Below, one piece after another: positions 11,664-23,692 of a DNA stretch of 64,000 nucleotides. How positions within the stretch are numbered: the first letter of the stretch is position 1; every line of letters begins with the position of its first letter. The stretch is taken from contig QKWP01000212.1 of the NCBI GenBank assembly GCA_003550325.1, forward strand, positions 108,229 through 172,228, read 5' to 3'. Under the pieces are notes generated by a model. That model did no database searches, was not told where the DNA came from, and worked only from the letters and a program-made list of their open reading frames with translations. This DNA is from Gigaspora rosea. Taxonomy: Eukaryota > Glomeromycota > Glomeromycetes > Diversisporales > Gigasporaceae. The translations under genes were made by a program, and so were the position numbers.

Positions 11664-14600
11664 TTACTTTTGGTACCAATAGTTGGCTCTTCGTAGATCT
11701 CTTGTCACGCCGATTCCATTCCGATAACAATAACCAACCAGAAACATTCCACATGAATTTCCCATCTCGGCAGACCTTAGATAATTAATAAATGCTTTAT
11801 TTTCATCCTTTTTAACTCCAATCTCATGTTGATAACAAACACCAAGATTATATGTTCCATAAGCATGGCCCATTTCGGAAGACTTTTGATAATAAATGAA
11901 TGCCTTATGTTCATCCTTTTCAACACCGATTCCATAAAAATAACAAACACCAAGATTATATGTTCCGTTAGAATTGCCCATATCGGCAGCTTTCTGATAA
12001 CAAGAAAATGCAGTATATTCATTTTTTTCAACACCAATTTCATTTTGATAACAATAACCTAGATCACACATTCCGTTTACATGCCCTTTTTCTGCGGATT
12101 TTTGAAAATATTCGAATGCCTTATGTTCATCTTTTTTAACTCCAACTCCGTTTAAATAACATTGACCAATATGATACATTCCATCTGAATTGCCTTTTTC
12201 AGCAGATTCCAGGTAATAACAAAATGCCTTATGTTCATTCTTTTCTATCCCAATTCCATTTTGATAACAGTAACCAAGCGAAAATAATCCACGAGGATAA
12301 TTCATCTCAGCAGATTTTTTATAATAAATAAATGCTTGATGCTCATTCTTTTTAACACCAATTTCATTTTGATAACAGTAACCAACTTGAAAAATTCCAC
12401 TAACATCATTCATCTCAGCGGATAGTCGATAATGACTGAATGCTGCATATTCATCTTTTTTAACACCAATTCCATCGAGATAACAATTGCCAATAGCAAA
12501 CAACCCACGAGAATAGCCCATCTCAGCAGATTTTTGATAATATTCGAAAATTTTCTTTATGTCTTTTTTTAACTCCTAGTCCATTTTCATAACAACGCCC
12601 AAGGTTAAATATTCCATCTATATGTCCCATATCTGCAGATTTTTGATAATATTCGAATGCCTTCTTTATGTCTTCTTCAACTCCTATTCCATTTTCATAA
12701 CAACGCCCAAGATTATATATTCCATCAACATATCTCATATCTGCTAATTTTTGATAATAATCGAATGCCTTCTTTATGTTTTTTTCAACTCCAATTCCAT
12801 TTTCATAACAACGTCCAACATTATATATTCCATCAGCATGTCCCATATCTGCAGATATTTGATAATATACGAATGCTTTCCTTATGCCTTTTTCAACTCC
12901 TATTCCATTTTCATAACAATGGCCAACATTATATGTCCCATCAATATATTCTATGTCTGCAGATTTTTGATAATATTCGAATGCCTTCTTTATGTCTTTT
13001 TCAACCCCTATAGCATTTTCATAGCAACGCCCAACATTATATATTCCATCAGCATGTCCTATATCTGCAGATATTTGATAATATACAAATGCCTTCTTTA
13101 TGTGTTTTTCAACTCCTATTCCATTTTCATAACAACGTACAGCATTAAATATTCCGTCAACATGTCTCATATCTGCAGATTTTTGATAATATTCAAATGC
13201 CTTCTTTAAGTATTCTATAACTCCTATTCCATTTTCATAAAAACGTACAAGGCTATATATTCCACCGGCATGTCCCATATCTGCAGATTTTTGATAATAT
13301 TCGAATGCTTTCTTTATATCTTTTTCAATTCCTATTCCATTTTCATAACAATGTCCAAGATTATATATTCCGTTATCATGTCCCACATCTGCAGATCTTC
13401 GATAATATTTGAATGCCTTAGTTATATCTTTTTCAACTCCTATTCCATTTTCATAACAACGTCCAACATTATATATTCCATCAACATGTCCTATACCTGC
13501 AGCTATTTGATAATATACGAATGCCTTCCTTAAATCATTTTCAACTCCTATTCCATTTTCATAACAACGTCCAAGGTTATATATTCCATCAGCATATTCT
13601 ACATCTGCAGAATTTTGATAATATTCGAATGCCTTCTCTATATCTTTTTCAACTCCCATACCATTTTCGTAACAACGTCCAACATTATATATTCCATCAG
13701 CATTTCCTATATCTGCAGATGTTTGATAATATACAAATGCCTTCTTTATGTCTTTTTCAACTCCTATTCCATTTTCATAACAACGTCCAACATTAAATAT
13801 TCCATCAGCATGTCTCATATCTGCAGATTTCTGATAATATTCGAATGCTTTCTTTATGTCTTCTTCAACTCCTATTCCATTTTCATAAAAACATCCAACA
13901 TTATATATTCCATCAGCATGTCCTATATCGGCAGATTTCTGATAATATTCGAATGCCTTCTTTGCGTCTTTTTCAACTTCTATTCCATTTTCATAACAAT
14001 GTCCAAGATTATATATTCCATATGTATGCCCCATATCTGATAAAACTTGAATGTTTTCCTCATATCTTTATCAACTCCTATTCCATTTTCATAACAATGT
14101 CCAACCTTATATATTCCATCAGCGTGTCCTATATCTGCAGATTTTTGATAATATTCGAATGCTTTTTTTATATTTTTTCCAACTCCCATTCCATTTTCAC
14201 AACAACATCCAAGATTAAATGTTCCGTCAGCATGACCTATATTTGCAGATTTTTGATAATATTCGAATGCCTTTTTTATGTCTTTTTTAATTCCCATTCC
14301 ATTTCCATAACAACGTCCAAGATTATATATTCCATCAGCATGTCCTATATCGGCAGATTTTTGATAATATTCGAATGCTTTCTTTATATCTTTTTCAATT
14401 CCTATTCCATTTTCATAGCAACGTCCAAAATTATAAATTCCGTCAGCATGTCTCACATCTGCAGATTTTTGATAATATTCAAATGCTTTCTTTATATCTT
14501 TTTCAACACCTATTCCGTGTTCATAACAACGTCCAACATTAAATATTCCGTCTACATTTCTCATATCTGCAGATCTTCAATAATATTCGAATGCTTTCGT

Positions 14601-17600
14601 TATGTCTTTTTCAACTTCTACTCCATTTTCATAGCAATGTCCAAGATTATATATTTCATCAGCAAATTTTTGATAATATTCGAATGCTTTCTTTACATTT
14701 TTTTCAACTCCTATTCCATTTTCATAACAATGCCCAACATTATACATCCCATCAGCATTTCCTATATCTGCAGATTTTTGATAATATTTGAATGCCCTCT
14801 TTATGTCTTTTTTAACTCCTATTCCATTTTTATAACAGCGCCCGAGATTACATATTCCATCAGCATGTCCTATATCTGCAGATTTTTGATAATATCCAAA
14901 CGTCTTCTTTATATTTTTTTTAACTCCTAGTCCATTTTCATAACAACGTCCAAGATTAAATATTCCGTCTATATGTCCCATATCTGCAGATTTTTGATAA
15001 TATTTGAATGCTTTCTTTATAAATTTTTTAACTCCTATTCCATTTTCGTAACAACGTCCAAGATTATATATTCCATCAGCATGTCCTATATCTGCAGATT
15101 TTTGATAATATTCAAACGCCTCCTCTTTATCTTTTTCAACTCCTAACCCATATTGATAACAGCGCACAACATTATGTATTCCATTTATGTGTCCCACATC
15201 TGCAGATTTTTGATAATATTCGAATGCTTTCTTTACATTTTTTTCAACTCCTATTCCATTTTCATAGTAATGCCCAACATTATACATTCCATCAGCATGT
15301 CCTATATCTGCAGATTTTTGATTATATTCGAATGCCTTCTTTATGTGTTTTTCAATTCCTATTCCATTTTCATAACAACGTCCAAGATTAAATATTCCNN
15401 NNNNNNNNNNNNNNNNNNNNNNNNNNNNNNNNNNNNNNNNNNNNNNNNNNNNNNNNNNNNNNNNNNNNNNNNNNNNNNNNNNNNNNNNNNNNNNNNNNNN
15501 NNNNNNNNNNNNNNNNNNNNNNNNNNNNNNNNNNNNNNNNNNNNNNNNNNNNNNNNNNNNNNNNNNNNNNNNNNNNNNNNNNNNNNNNNNNNNNNNNNNN
15601 NNNNNNNNNNNNNNNNNNNNNNNNNNNNNNNNNNNNNNNNNNNNNNNNNNNNNNNNNNNNNNNNNNNNNNNNNNNNNNNNNNNNNNNNNNNNNNNNNNNN
15701 NNNNNNNNNNNNNNNNNNNNNNNNNNNNNNNNNNNNNNNNNNNNNNNNNNNNNNNNNNNNNNNNNNNNNNNNNNNNNNNNNNNNNNNNNNNNNNNNNNNN
15801 NNNNNNNNNNNNNNNNNNNNNNNNNNNNNNNNNNNNNNNNNNNNNNNNNNNNNNNNNNNNNNNNNNNNNNNNNNNNNNNNNNNNNNNNNNNNNNNNNNNN
15901 NNNNNNNNNNNNNNNNNNNNNNNNNNNNNNNNNNNNNNNNNNNNNNNNNNNNNNNNNNNNNNNNNNNNNNNNNNNNNNNNNNNNNNNNNNNNNNNNNNNN
16001 NNNNNNNNNNNNNNNNNNNNNNNNNNNNNNNNNNNNNNNNNNNNNNNNNNNNNNNNNNNNNNNNNNNNNNNNNNNNNNNNNNNNNNNNNNNNNNNNNNNN
16101 NNNNNNNNNNNNNNNNNNNNNNNNNNNNNNNNNNNNNNNNNNNNNNNNNNNNNNNNNNNNNNNNNNNNNNNNNNNNNNNNNNNNNNNNNNNNNNNNNNNN
16201 NNNNCATTTTCATAACAACGTCCAACGTTATATATTCCATCAGCATGTCTCATATCTGCAGATTTTTGATAACATTCGAATGCCTCCTTTATATCTTTTT
16301 CAACTCCTATTCCATTTTCATAACAACGTCCAACATTACATATTCCATCAGCATACTCTATATCTGCAGATTTTTGATAATGTTCAAATGCCTTCTTTAT
16401 ATCTTTTCCAACTCCTATTCCATTTTCATAACATCGTCCAAGATTACATATTCCATCAGCATGTCTCATATCTGCATATTTTTGATAATATTCGAATGCC
16501 TTCTTTATGTCTTTTTCAATTCCTATCCCATTTTCACAACAACGTCCAACATTATATATTCCATCAGCATGTCCTATATTCCCAGATTTTTGATAATATT
16601 CAAATGCCTTCTTTATGTCTTTTTCAACTTTTATTCCATTTTCATAACAACGTCCAAGATTATATATTCCATCAGCATGTCCTATATCTGCAGATTTTTG
16701 ATAATATTCAAACGCCTCCTCTTTATCTTTTTCAACTCCTAATCCATATTGATAACAGCGCACAACATTATGTATTCCATCAGCATGTCCTATATCTGCA
16801 GATTTTTGATAGTATTCAAACGCCTCCTCTTTATCTTTTTCAACTCCTAATCCATATTGATAACAGCGCACAACATTATGTATTCCATTTATATGTCCTA
16901 CATCTGCAGATTTTTGATAATATTCGAATGCCTTCTTTATGTCTTTTTCAATTCCTATTCCATTTTCATAACAACGTCCAACGTTATATATTCCATCAGC
17001 ATGTCTCATATCTGCAGATTTTTGATAACATTCGAATGCCTCCTTTATATCTTTTTCAACTCCTATTCCATTTTCATAACAGCGTCCAAGATTACATATT
17101 CCATCAGCATGTCTCATATCTGCATATTTTTGATAATAAACGAATGCCTTCTTTATGTCTTTTTCAATTCCTAACCCATCTTCATAACATCGTCCAACAT
17201 TATATATTCCATCAGCATGTCTCATATCTGCAGATTTTTGATAATATTCGAATGCTTTCTTTATATCTTTTTCAACCCCTATTCCATTTTTATAACAACG
17301 CCCAACATTATATATTCCATCAGCATGTCCTATATCTCCAGATTTTTGATAATATATGAATGCCTTCATTATGTCTTTTTCAATTCCTATCCCATTTTCA
17401 TAACAGCGTCCAAGATTACATCTTCCATCAGCATGTCCTATATCTGCAGACTTTTGATAATATTCTAATGCTCTCTTTATGTCTTTTTTAACTCCTATTC
17501 CATTTTCATAACAGCTTCCAAGATTATATATTCCATCAGCATATTCTATATCAGCAGATTTTTGATAATATTTGAATGCCTTCTTTATATTTTTTTTAAC

Positions 17601-17735
17601 TCCTATTCCATTTTCATAACAATGTCCAAGATTATATATTCCATCAGCATATCCTATATTTGCAGATTTTTGATAATCTTCGAATACTCCTATTTCTTTT
17701 TCATGACAATTTCCTTCTAAAATATCATTATTTAA
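11664..17735 (-). repeat. Sel1-like repeat array, 36-residue (108-bp) period
   Basis: About 48 visible Sel1-like repeats plus room for about seven in the gap. The main block (about 17700-12530) is highly homogenised around YNVGRCYENGIGVEKDIKKA then FEYYQKSAD. The last eight units (12521-11664) form another subfamily (CYQNEIGVKKNEHQAF, SAEMN). Such helical-pair solenoids act as protein-binding scaffolds. The array is broken by an in-frame TGA (14577-14579, apparently CGA to TGA), a 10-nt deletion near 14036-14042 and one extra base in a 7-base homopolymer at 12564-12570. Open frames on the + strand here are artefacts of the repeat. Confidence 0.95.
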
Positions 17736-19356
17736 TCTTAACTTATTACAAATATCATTGCATTCATGTTTTGCCAAAAAACATTTTTGAATCCCATTCT
17801 TTCCTAAGTTTGTTTTTCCAAATCTTAATAAATCGACACAGTGTATAGCTGGATCCGTTAACAAGAACTCATTATGGAGATCGGCAACTTGTAAGTCATA
17901 AACTACCAAATATCCTTCAGTGTATTTATATGTGAAATGGGCAAATGCCTCGAGAATGGAATGAAATTCTGTAATTAGACCACTATTCGCGTTAAATTTT
18001 TTAAAATCTGTATTATTGATATATTCTTCTACAGAATAGTAAGTATTATCTGTCTTATCGTACAAGACTTTTACATCGATAAATGTAACTTTTTTATTAA
18101 CACCAACCCGCTTTGCTTCTTCATTTAAAATTGTTGAAAAAAAAAACAAGCAACATTGGAGACTTCCACTGATTCTAAATATCTTTCTATTGTGCCTATT
18201 TTAATGTCGTGATACTTTTTTATCACTAATTTATTAGCTCGTCCAAGGCTTGTATCAAGTGCAAAATAAGCATATCGCTCAGCACCGACAGAGAATGGTT
18301 GTGGGGCAAGTTTAAAAGATATGTCTTGTTCAATCAAGCTTGAATGAATAAAATAATGTTCATCTTTAATTTCAACTAGAATTTTAGGTGGAATATAATG
18401 TAAAAGTTTTCCGGTTTTTTTCTGGATGAGTAATCCAATCAGGTTCGTGTGGATTGATTTGAAGTTTTTTTCGTTGCAAAGAGTATATGCTTTTCGAGTT
18501 ACATAAAGTTGTGGTGAGAGTAATTGAAGAAAATATGGATGAAGAAGTAGCCATGCAAAATTTATCAACTAATACCTCAGGGTTATGTCCCGTAGTCATA
18601 AGATCAAATATAGAAAACTCGCCAATTATTTCACGAAATACATTAAGCATAACATCAGTATAATAATTAATTTTTCCAAAGTAATATAAAATTTTTTTCA
18701 ATTGCATTTCCTTTAACACACTTTCTGCAGTTAGACCATTCGGGTCACCATCTGGATAATAGTCAAGCCAGTTGGTATTAAAACGACGACCATGTGGTGG
18801 TGCATCGCCGATATGAATAAGAATACGAGTGGTATTGCTCCACGTCATCTCAGTTATTGCAGCATTAAGAACACCTAAGACATCTTCTGGATAATCATTA
18901 TTACTTATAGCCGTCACTTTATTGGTTATATACGTTTTAAATTTCTCGAAAGAGTTAGTAAAATCAAAAATTTGTAAACGATCACTACGATTGTAGTGAT
19001 CACGATAACCACAGAAACCAATCCAGAATTTGATACTTGAATTATTGCTGTTTACGTAACTAGCCACTTTTAATATATGCTCTTTCGCTGCTTCGATATA
19101 AGGAGACATAGAGCCTGTACAATCTAGAACGAAGCAAAGATCAAAGTTCATATGAATCTTCAATCTTAATGATTGCATTTGACACATCATTTTCTCTGTT
19201 TTTTCGTAAAAGTGAAACTCTGTCTGTTAATGTTGATATACTACAAATTTGACCTGCTTCATCTTCGTAACGCCTAAGACGTTCTTCTAAGAGGTTTATA
19301 TTGTTTTCGCTACAATCGCTTCCTATTTTTTGATCCATTTTTTTTTTTATAAACAT
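14577..19356 (-). CDS. vWA - alpha-kinase (eEF2K/VwkA-like) - Sel1 protein, frameshifted
   Basis: Starts at ATG 19338 (MDQK) or 19356. Order: a short coiled-coil-like N-terminus (LLEERLRRYEDEAG); a von Willebrand A domain with the MIDAS motif DCTGS and later IGDAPPHG; an alpha-kinase domain from about 18350 to 17735 with PFSVGAERYAYFAL, VIKKYH, LLTDPAIH, FGKTNLGKNG and the zinc-type AKHECNDIC; then Sel1 repeats. eEF2K also couples alpha-kinase to Sel1 repeats, and Dictyostelium VwkA couples vWA to alpha-kinase; this protein has all three. Likely role: atypical Ser/Thr phosphorylation controlled by ligand binding to vWA or Sel1. The reading frame shifts three times, each in a homopolymer (19143-19145, 18415-18421, 18137-18146), so error in the assembly is a fair explanation. 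The Sel1 part is open to the TGA at 14577-14579, across the gap. Confidence 0.85.
15399..16204. other. Assembly gap (806 N)
   Basis: A run of N inside the most homogeneous part of the Sel1 array. 806 is not a multiple of 108 (7.46 units), so the size is probably an estimate. The true repeat number is unknown. Confidence 1.
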
Positions 19357-19428
19357 CGATGGTTCAAAAAAATTTAGCGTAATCTTTTTCTAATTGTCCG
19401 GAGTGTGGAGGGCATACAGAGAAACTTT

Positions 19429-19571
19429 TTCCACAATTGTGAAAATGATTCCACAATTGTGCAAATGATTCTACAGTTGTGGAAATGATTCCACAATTGT
19501 GGAAATGATTCCACAATGGGATTCCACAATTGTGGAAATACGTAATCCATAACGTTGTGGAATTGATCCAC
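19429..19571. promoter_or_regulatory. Array of TTCCACAATTGTGGAA palindromes upstream of alpha-kinase gene
   Basis: Five successive 20-bp units (starts about 19429, 19449, 19469, 19489, 19509) then two more spaced copies near 19522 and 19554. Perfect form TTCCACAATTGTGGAA at 19489 and 19522; others differ by one to three bases, mostly keeping dyad symmetry. The array lies about 70-230 bp upstream of the start codon on the minus strand, where a promoter is expected. A binding-site cluster is inferred; a simple minisatellite is the alternative. Confidence 0.5.
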
Positions 19572-19589
19572 AAACCATCTGTCATCCTA

Positions 19590-20340
19590 AAAAAACTTTG
19601 CAGATTCCAAGATCAGGTGTAATATAGAGCAAAAAAAGACAACCCATTTTCTGATATCTCTTATCATATTTTTATACCAACACACTTGTTATAGTATAAT
19701 CGGAAACGAATAGTAAGCCTATAATGCCGATATCTCAAGGACAAACAAATATTCTTTGATAATTTTGTGTTTAAATGAATGCCTGAATTGCAGCATTCGA
19801 TTAGATCAAATTCATTGAAAACAATTTGCTGTTCTTAAATTACAGGAAAATTTCGGATAACTAGTTCATCAGTTCCTGATTTTGGCGAAACTACTTGTGC
19901 AGCTACAAATCGGACGCATTACTTAAGCTGATGGTCACACGAGCACTGACATTTCCATATCACATTTAAAATCATGTCACAATAGTTACATTGAAAATTC
20001 ATATAACGTTGCGAATTCATATTACGTTATCAGTTTAATCGCGTTTATCGTTGGGTTTAGCCGGCGTTTAAATAATTTGTCCCATGACCAATAAAATTTG
20101 TACCATCTTTATATCACATGATCTACACTATAAAATTATTTCTAGTTATAATATACTAATATATAGTTTTCATTTGCTCTAAAGTTTACCTAGTAATTAT
20201 AATTTTTTACAACATTTTAACAAAGTAATTTTATGTTTAATTCCTTTAATGAATAGAAGTTGCCATTGTAACTTATAAATAATTAATTTGTACAGTGATG
20301 AAAGGGTAAATTGTTACTTGGGTTAAAATTTCCGTTGTAA
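19590..20340. other. Spacer
   Basis: No gene. At 19604-19619 AAGATCAGGTGTAA matches the end of the MITE at 38048-38297, so a relic of that family may start here; no matching right end was found. Confidence 0.45.
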
Positions 20341-21350
20341 AAGACAATTTTTGGTTATCTGGTAGTACAAATTTCTGGAATTCCTGGATTCTTGGTATGA
20401 CGGGAATAAAGAGAATTATGTGAATTCAAAGAATAATTAGAATAACAAGAATAACTAGAATTCCAAGAATTCTATTTTATGTAATTAAAAGTATATAAGC
20501 GACCAAGGCTCACCTTCCATAAAGAGCAGTTCAGTAACGATTCAATAAAATCCTCATTCATTACTGATACATAAAATTCGTATAAGAATTAGTACCATTC
20601 TCATGACCTCTAATTAGATCTTCGCGACATAATCTAGAGCTCTATTTGACTCTAGTAACTCGGACCAAGTCTTACCACGCCTCTTTCATAGCCTACCGCC
20701 GTAAGTAGGGATGTTAAACCGTTTAAAATAGACTGTTTCTGTTCCGAACTGGCAGTGCACTACATAAACTGAATTTAACTAGTTTTTAAATTGTTTGTTA
20801 CACGAATTTTCAATACCCCCGATATGTATGAAAAAAAATACCCAATACTTAAAAAAGCGAAAATATTAGATATAGCCGTACTAACTATACCTATACTTTG
20901 AGAAGCAATTTATTTTATTTTATTTTATTTTTTTTTAGCACTGCTTTAATTTTCTTTATGATTTATTAGATCAATGGTTATATAGATATTATTTATTGAT
21001 AATAATATGATTTATTTTAAAGTATACAAATTCTTGAGTATACAATGATTTTACATATTTAATATATATTGGAAATAAATTGAATGATTCATTACAATTA
21101 TTATCGCTATTTGACCAAAAATTTAATATAACAAGATAAATTAAATAATTCGTTATTTATGACATAATATGTATTACTCCCGTGAAGAACCTATCTAGTT
21201 ATATCACGTGCCTCATTTAATAAACGAACTAGTTCCGCCGGTTCAATCTTGATTATAACGGTCTGAGTTTTGAACTCAGTCAAACTAGTTCAGGCCAAAC
21301 GACTTAACATCCCTAGCTGTAAGGTTCAGAGTAGTATTTGTAGTAGTTTA
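20340..21350 (+). mobile_element. LTR retrotransposon fossil (LTR remnant), split by a MITE
   Basis: A promoter-like TATATAAGCGACC near 20490 and AATAAA-like signals are followed by GAGCTCTATTTGACTCTAG and ACTCGGACCAAGTC, a segment that recurs inverted at about 63325-63410. CACGCCTCT and CCGTAA match the 3' parts of the LTRs at 39195 and 55817. No protein-coding internal region is seen, so it is a solo or fragmentary LTR. Exact ends are uncertain; it is older than the MITE it contains. Confidence 0.5.
20706..21315. mobile_element. hAT-like MITE, 610 bp, 8-bp target duplication
   Basis: Ends TAGGGATGTTAAACCGTTT and, on the right, the complement of TAGGGATGTTAAGTCGTTT. It is flanked by GCCGTAAG (20698-20705) and GCTGTAAG (21316-21323), an 8-bp duplication with one mismatch as expected for hAT elements. 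The interior is non-coding. Confidence 0.85.
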
Positions 21351-21728
21351 GTGTAGTATTAGTGAGACCCTTATATTACATTATTTTTTGACTCATGAGC
21401 TGTACTCGCTTTTACAGCATAAATTATTAATTCTTTAACTGTTAACAATTTGGTCAAAAAAATTTATTGTCTATTACATAATTATAATAGATTATTAATT
21501 TTCCATATAATGCACATATCGTTAGCTTTTACTTTTATGCGTTAATTTATTTAAATATTTATCAAAAATTGACTTTAATAATAAAAACAAACAGAATACA
21601 TATTTAAAGCTTAAAAATATTAAAGTAAAAAAAATTGTTCAATCCAATATTTTTATCTTTGATATAACCAATTTATTACAGTATTTAAAAAAAATATTCA
21701 TTTAAAAAAATTCATTTAACCATTTAAT

Positions 21729-22630
21729 TTATTCTTCAGAACGCCATGTACGCATATCACGATGATTTTCAGCATCAATGACTTTTGCTTTCTGTAAAAA
21801 TAGAGACGATTCATATTCTTGTAGTGATAAATGATTAACTGATTTAAACTTAAAAATATCAGAAAAAAATATTAAAACAATAAACAATGTATGATTAAAA
21901 AATAAAAACGATACGCACAATATGTTTTCAGCCCTTTACCAAAATTTTTAAATGCTAGAATCGCAAATACAAAAGTCGCCTGAAATGTAATATTGAAAGT
22001 TAATAATCAAATGAATAAAAAAAAAAATAACAATATAATATAAATAAAGAAACATACTATAGTAACTATTAAAAAAATTACAGCTAAAAATAATACATTT
22101 ACAAAATAAGTGACTTATTTACAATACTGTAATAAAAATATAAATAAAAATTTTAATTTGTAAGGAAAACTTACTAAATAATATCCAAAAAGCCCATCCT
22201 ATAGCAGCAGCAAAACTTCCGTGGGCCACAAGTAAATAAAACAAATCTACAACTAACAAACCCCAAAAAATCATAAATGATAACATTCCATTTTTTGATT
22301 CTTCAACTAACTATTTTATAAAAATAATAAAAATAATAAAAAGGTTAAATATTATGATAAAAATAAAAAATAAACAAAAATAAAAATATTTTACCGCAAA
22401 AAAGGCTATTGACGCAAATATAAATGAAAACATTAGTATTAAGAAATGAGTAAGAAATAAATATTTGGTGACTGTTGCAGAATCTCTAATAAGAGGGAAA
22501 ATTGCACCAAGTGATAAAAAACAATAAGAAAATATGAACAACAAGTTGACTTTTAATAATGCTTTAAAGATCATTCTTGTTCTGTATGCAGCTATATAAA
22601 AATTTAAAATGAATAGTTTGTAAATGAGTA

Positions 22631-22661
<31 letters not shown>

Positions 22662-23692
22662 GGAAGCTTACAATTAAGAGAATTATCACTTAAGTTTGTT
22701 GCATATTCTACTAAGCCAAACATTTTGTAAAAAAAATAAGTCAAAGTTGCCACAAAAGCAGTAAATACAAAAGCCGTAGCAAGATGTGGAACTTCAATTC
22801 CCGTAAAGGATGAATAAAGATAAGTAGGATCGAGTTTTGTGCAGGTCTGTTGTAATCCTGTTATCAATGCATTAGAATCTTTAGCTTGAAACTAGGTATG
22901 TAGAAATAAAAAAAATTAGAGAGATGTTTCAGATAATAATAATTATCATAGCAAATAGTAGATAAAAAAAAAGAAATAATCACAATTCCAAATATCCCAA
23001 TCATAAAATTCAAAATAGTCGCAGCTATAATACATATTGTGTTTCGATATATAATCTATAATGAAAATAAGTAAACGCGTATAAGAATATATAAAATATA
23101 AAAATTCAAGATTAAATATTTTGAAACAATCTAAATAAAATTATACCAACCGAATCTATGATAAAATATACTTGAAATGCATGAAAAATTAAGAAAATAG
23201 CATTTTCCGAATAAGGTAAGCTTAGAGGAGTAAGTATATCATTAAGATAGCAAGTTGAATTAGCTCTGGTGAATTGTAAGTTAGGTACTACATATTCTGC
23301 TAAATTTATATGTTGAACCAAAATTTTTAATTGTAGACTTTCTAGTACGAGGAACTGTATTACGGCCAACGACGCGAATATGGCCGTAACTCTCGTTGAT
23401 CTGATCGCTTTCCACTGTATATGTATTTAATAAATTAAAATTATTATTAATGAATATAAACCTAAAATATACTTAAAATTTCTTAATAATATTTTGAAAA
23501 TATTTAGCAGTATCAGGGATGTAAAATTAAGGAATACAAAAATATATATATATAGTGCAGTAGTATATATATTTTTCATTTACAAAAAAAAGAGATCATA
23601 AACATGCAATGTGTAATAGTTATATGGAGCAAATAAGTAAGAATATACAGGGAAATAAAAATTACCTTCTTTTTAAGATTTGTAAAAGACAT
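21729..23692 (-). CDS. UPF0658-type Golgi membrane protein, nine exons
   Basis: Spliced model with all phases consistent: exons 23692-23666, 23414-23151, 23055-22984, 22891-22672, 22591-22395, 22310-22175, 22083-22058, 21979-21919, 21838-21729; 370 residues, TAA at 21729. It starts MSFTNLKKKWKAIRSTRV and has about eight hydrophobic segments. Family features remembered from UPF0658 proteins: YRNTICIIAATILNF after the second or third membrane segment, MIFKALLKVNLLFIF, EESKNGMLSFMIFW, and the end of the membrane part VFAILAFKNFGKGLK. Most such proteins are fungal, about this size, and found in the Golgi; their biochemical role is unknown. Exon 7 is only 26 nt and exon 2 ends at a less usual GTTGGT donor, so these junctions are the least sure. 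No stops or shifts are needed: this gene looks intact. Confidence 0.75.

Noticed and set aside
12657-17468. Long + strand open frames full of IFFNSYSIFITT-like or LFQLLFHFHNN-like repeats
   Set aside because: They are antisense reading of the Sel1 array; 108-bp periodicity keeps other frames open. No independent coding signal.
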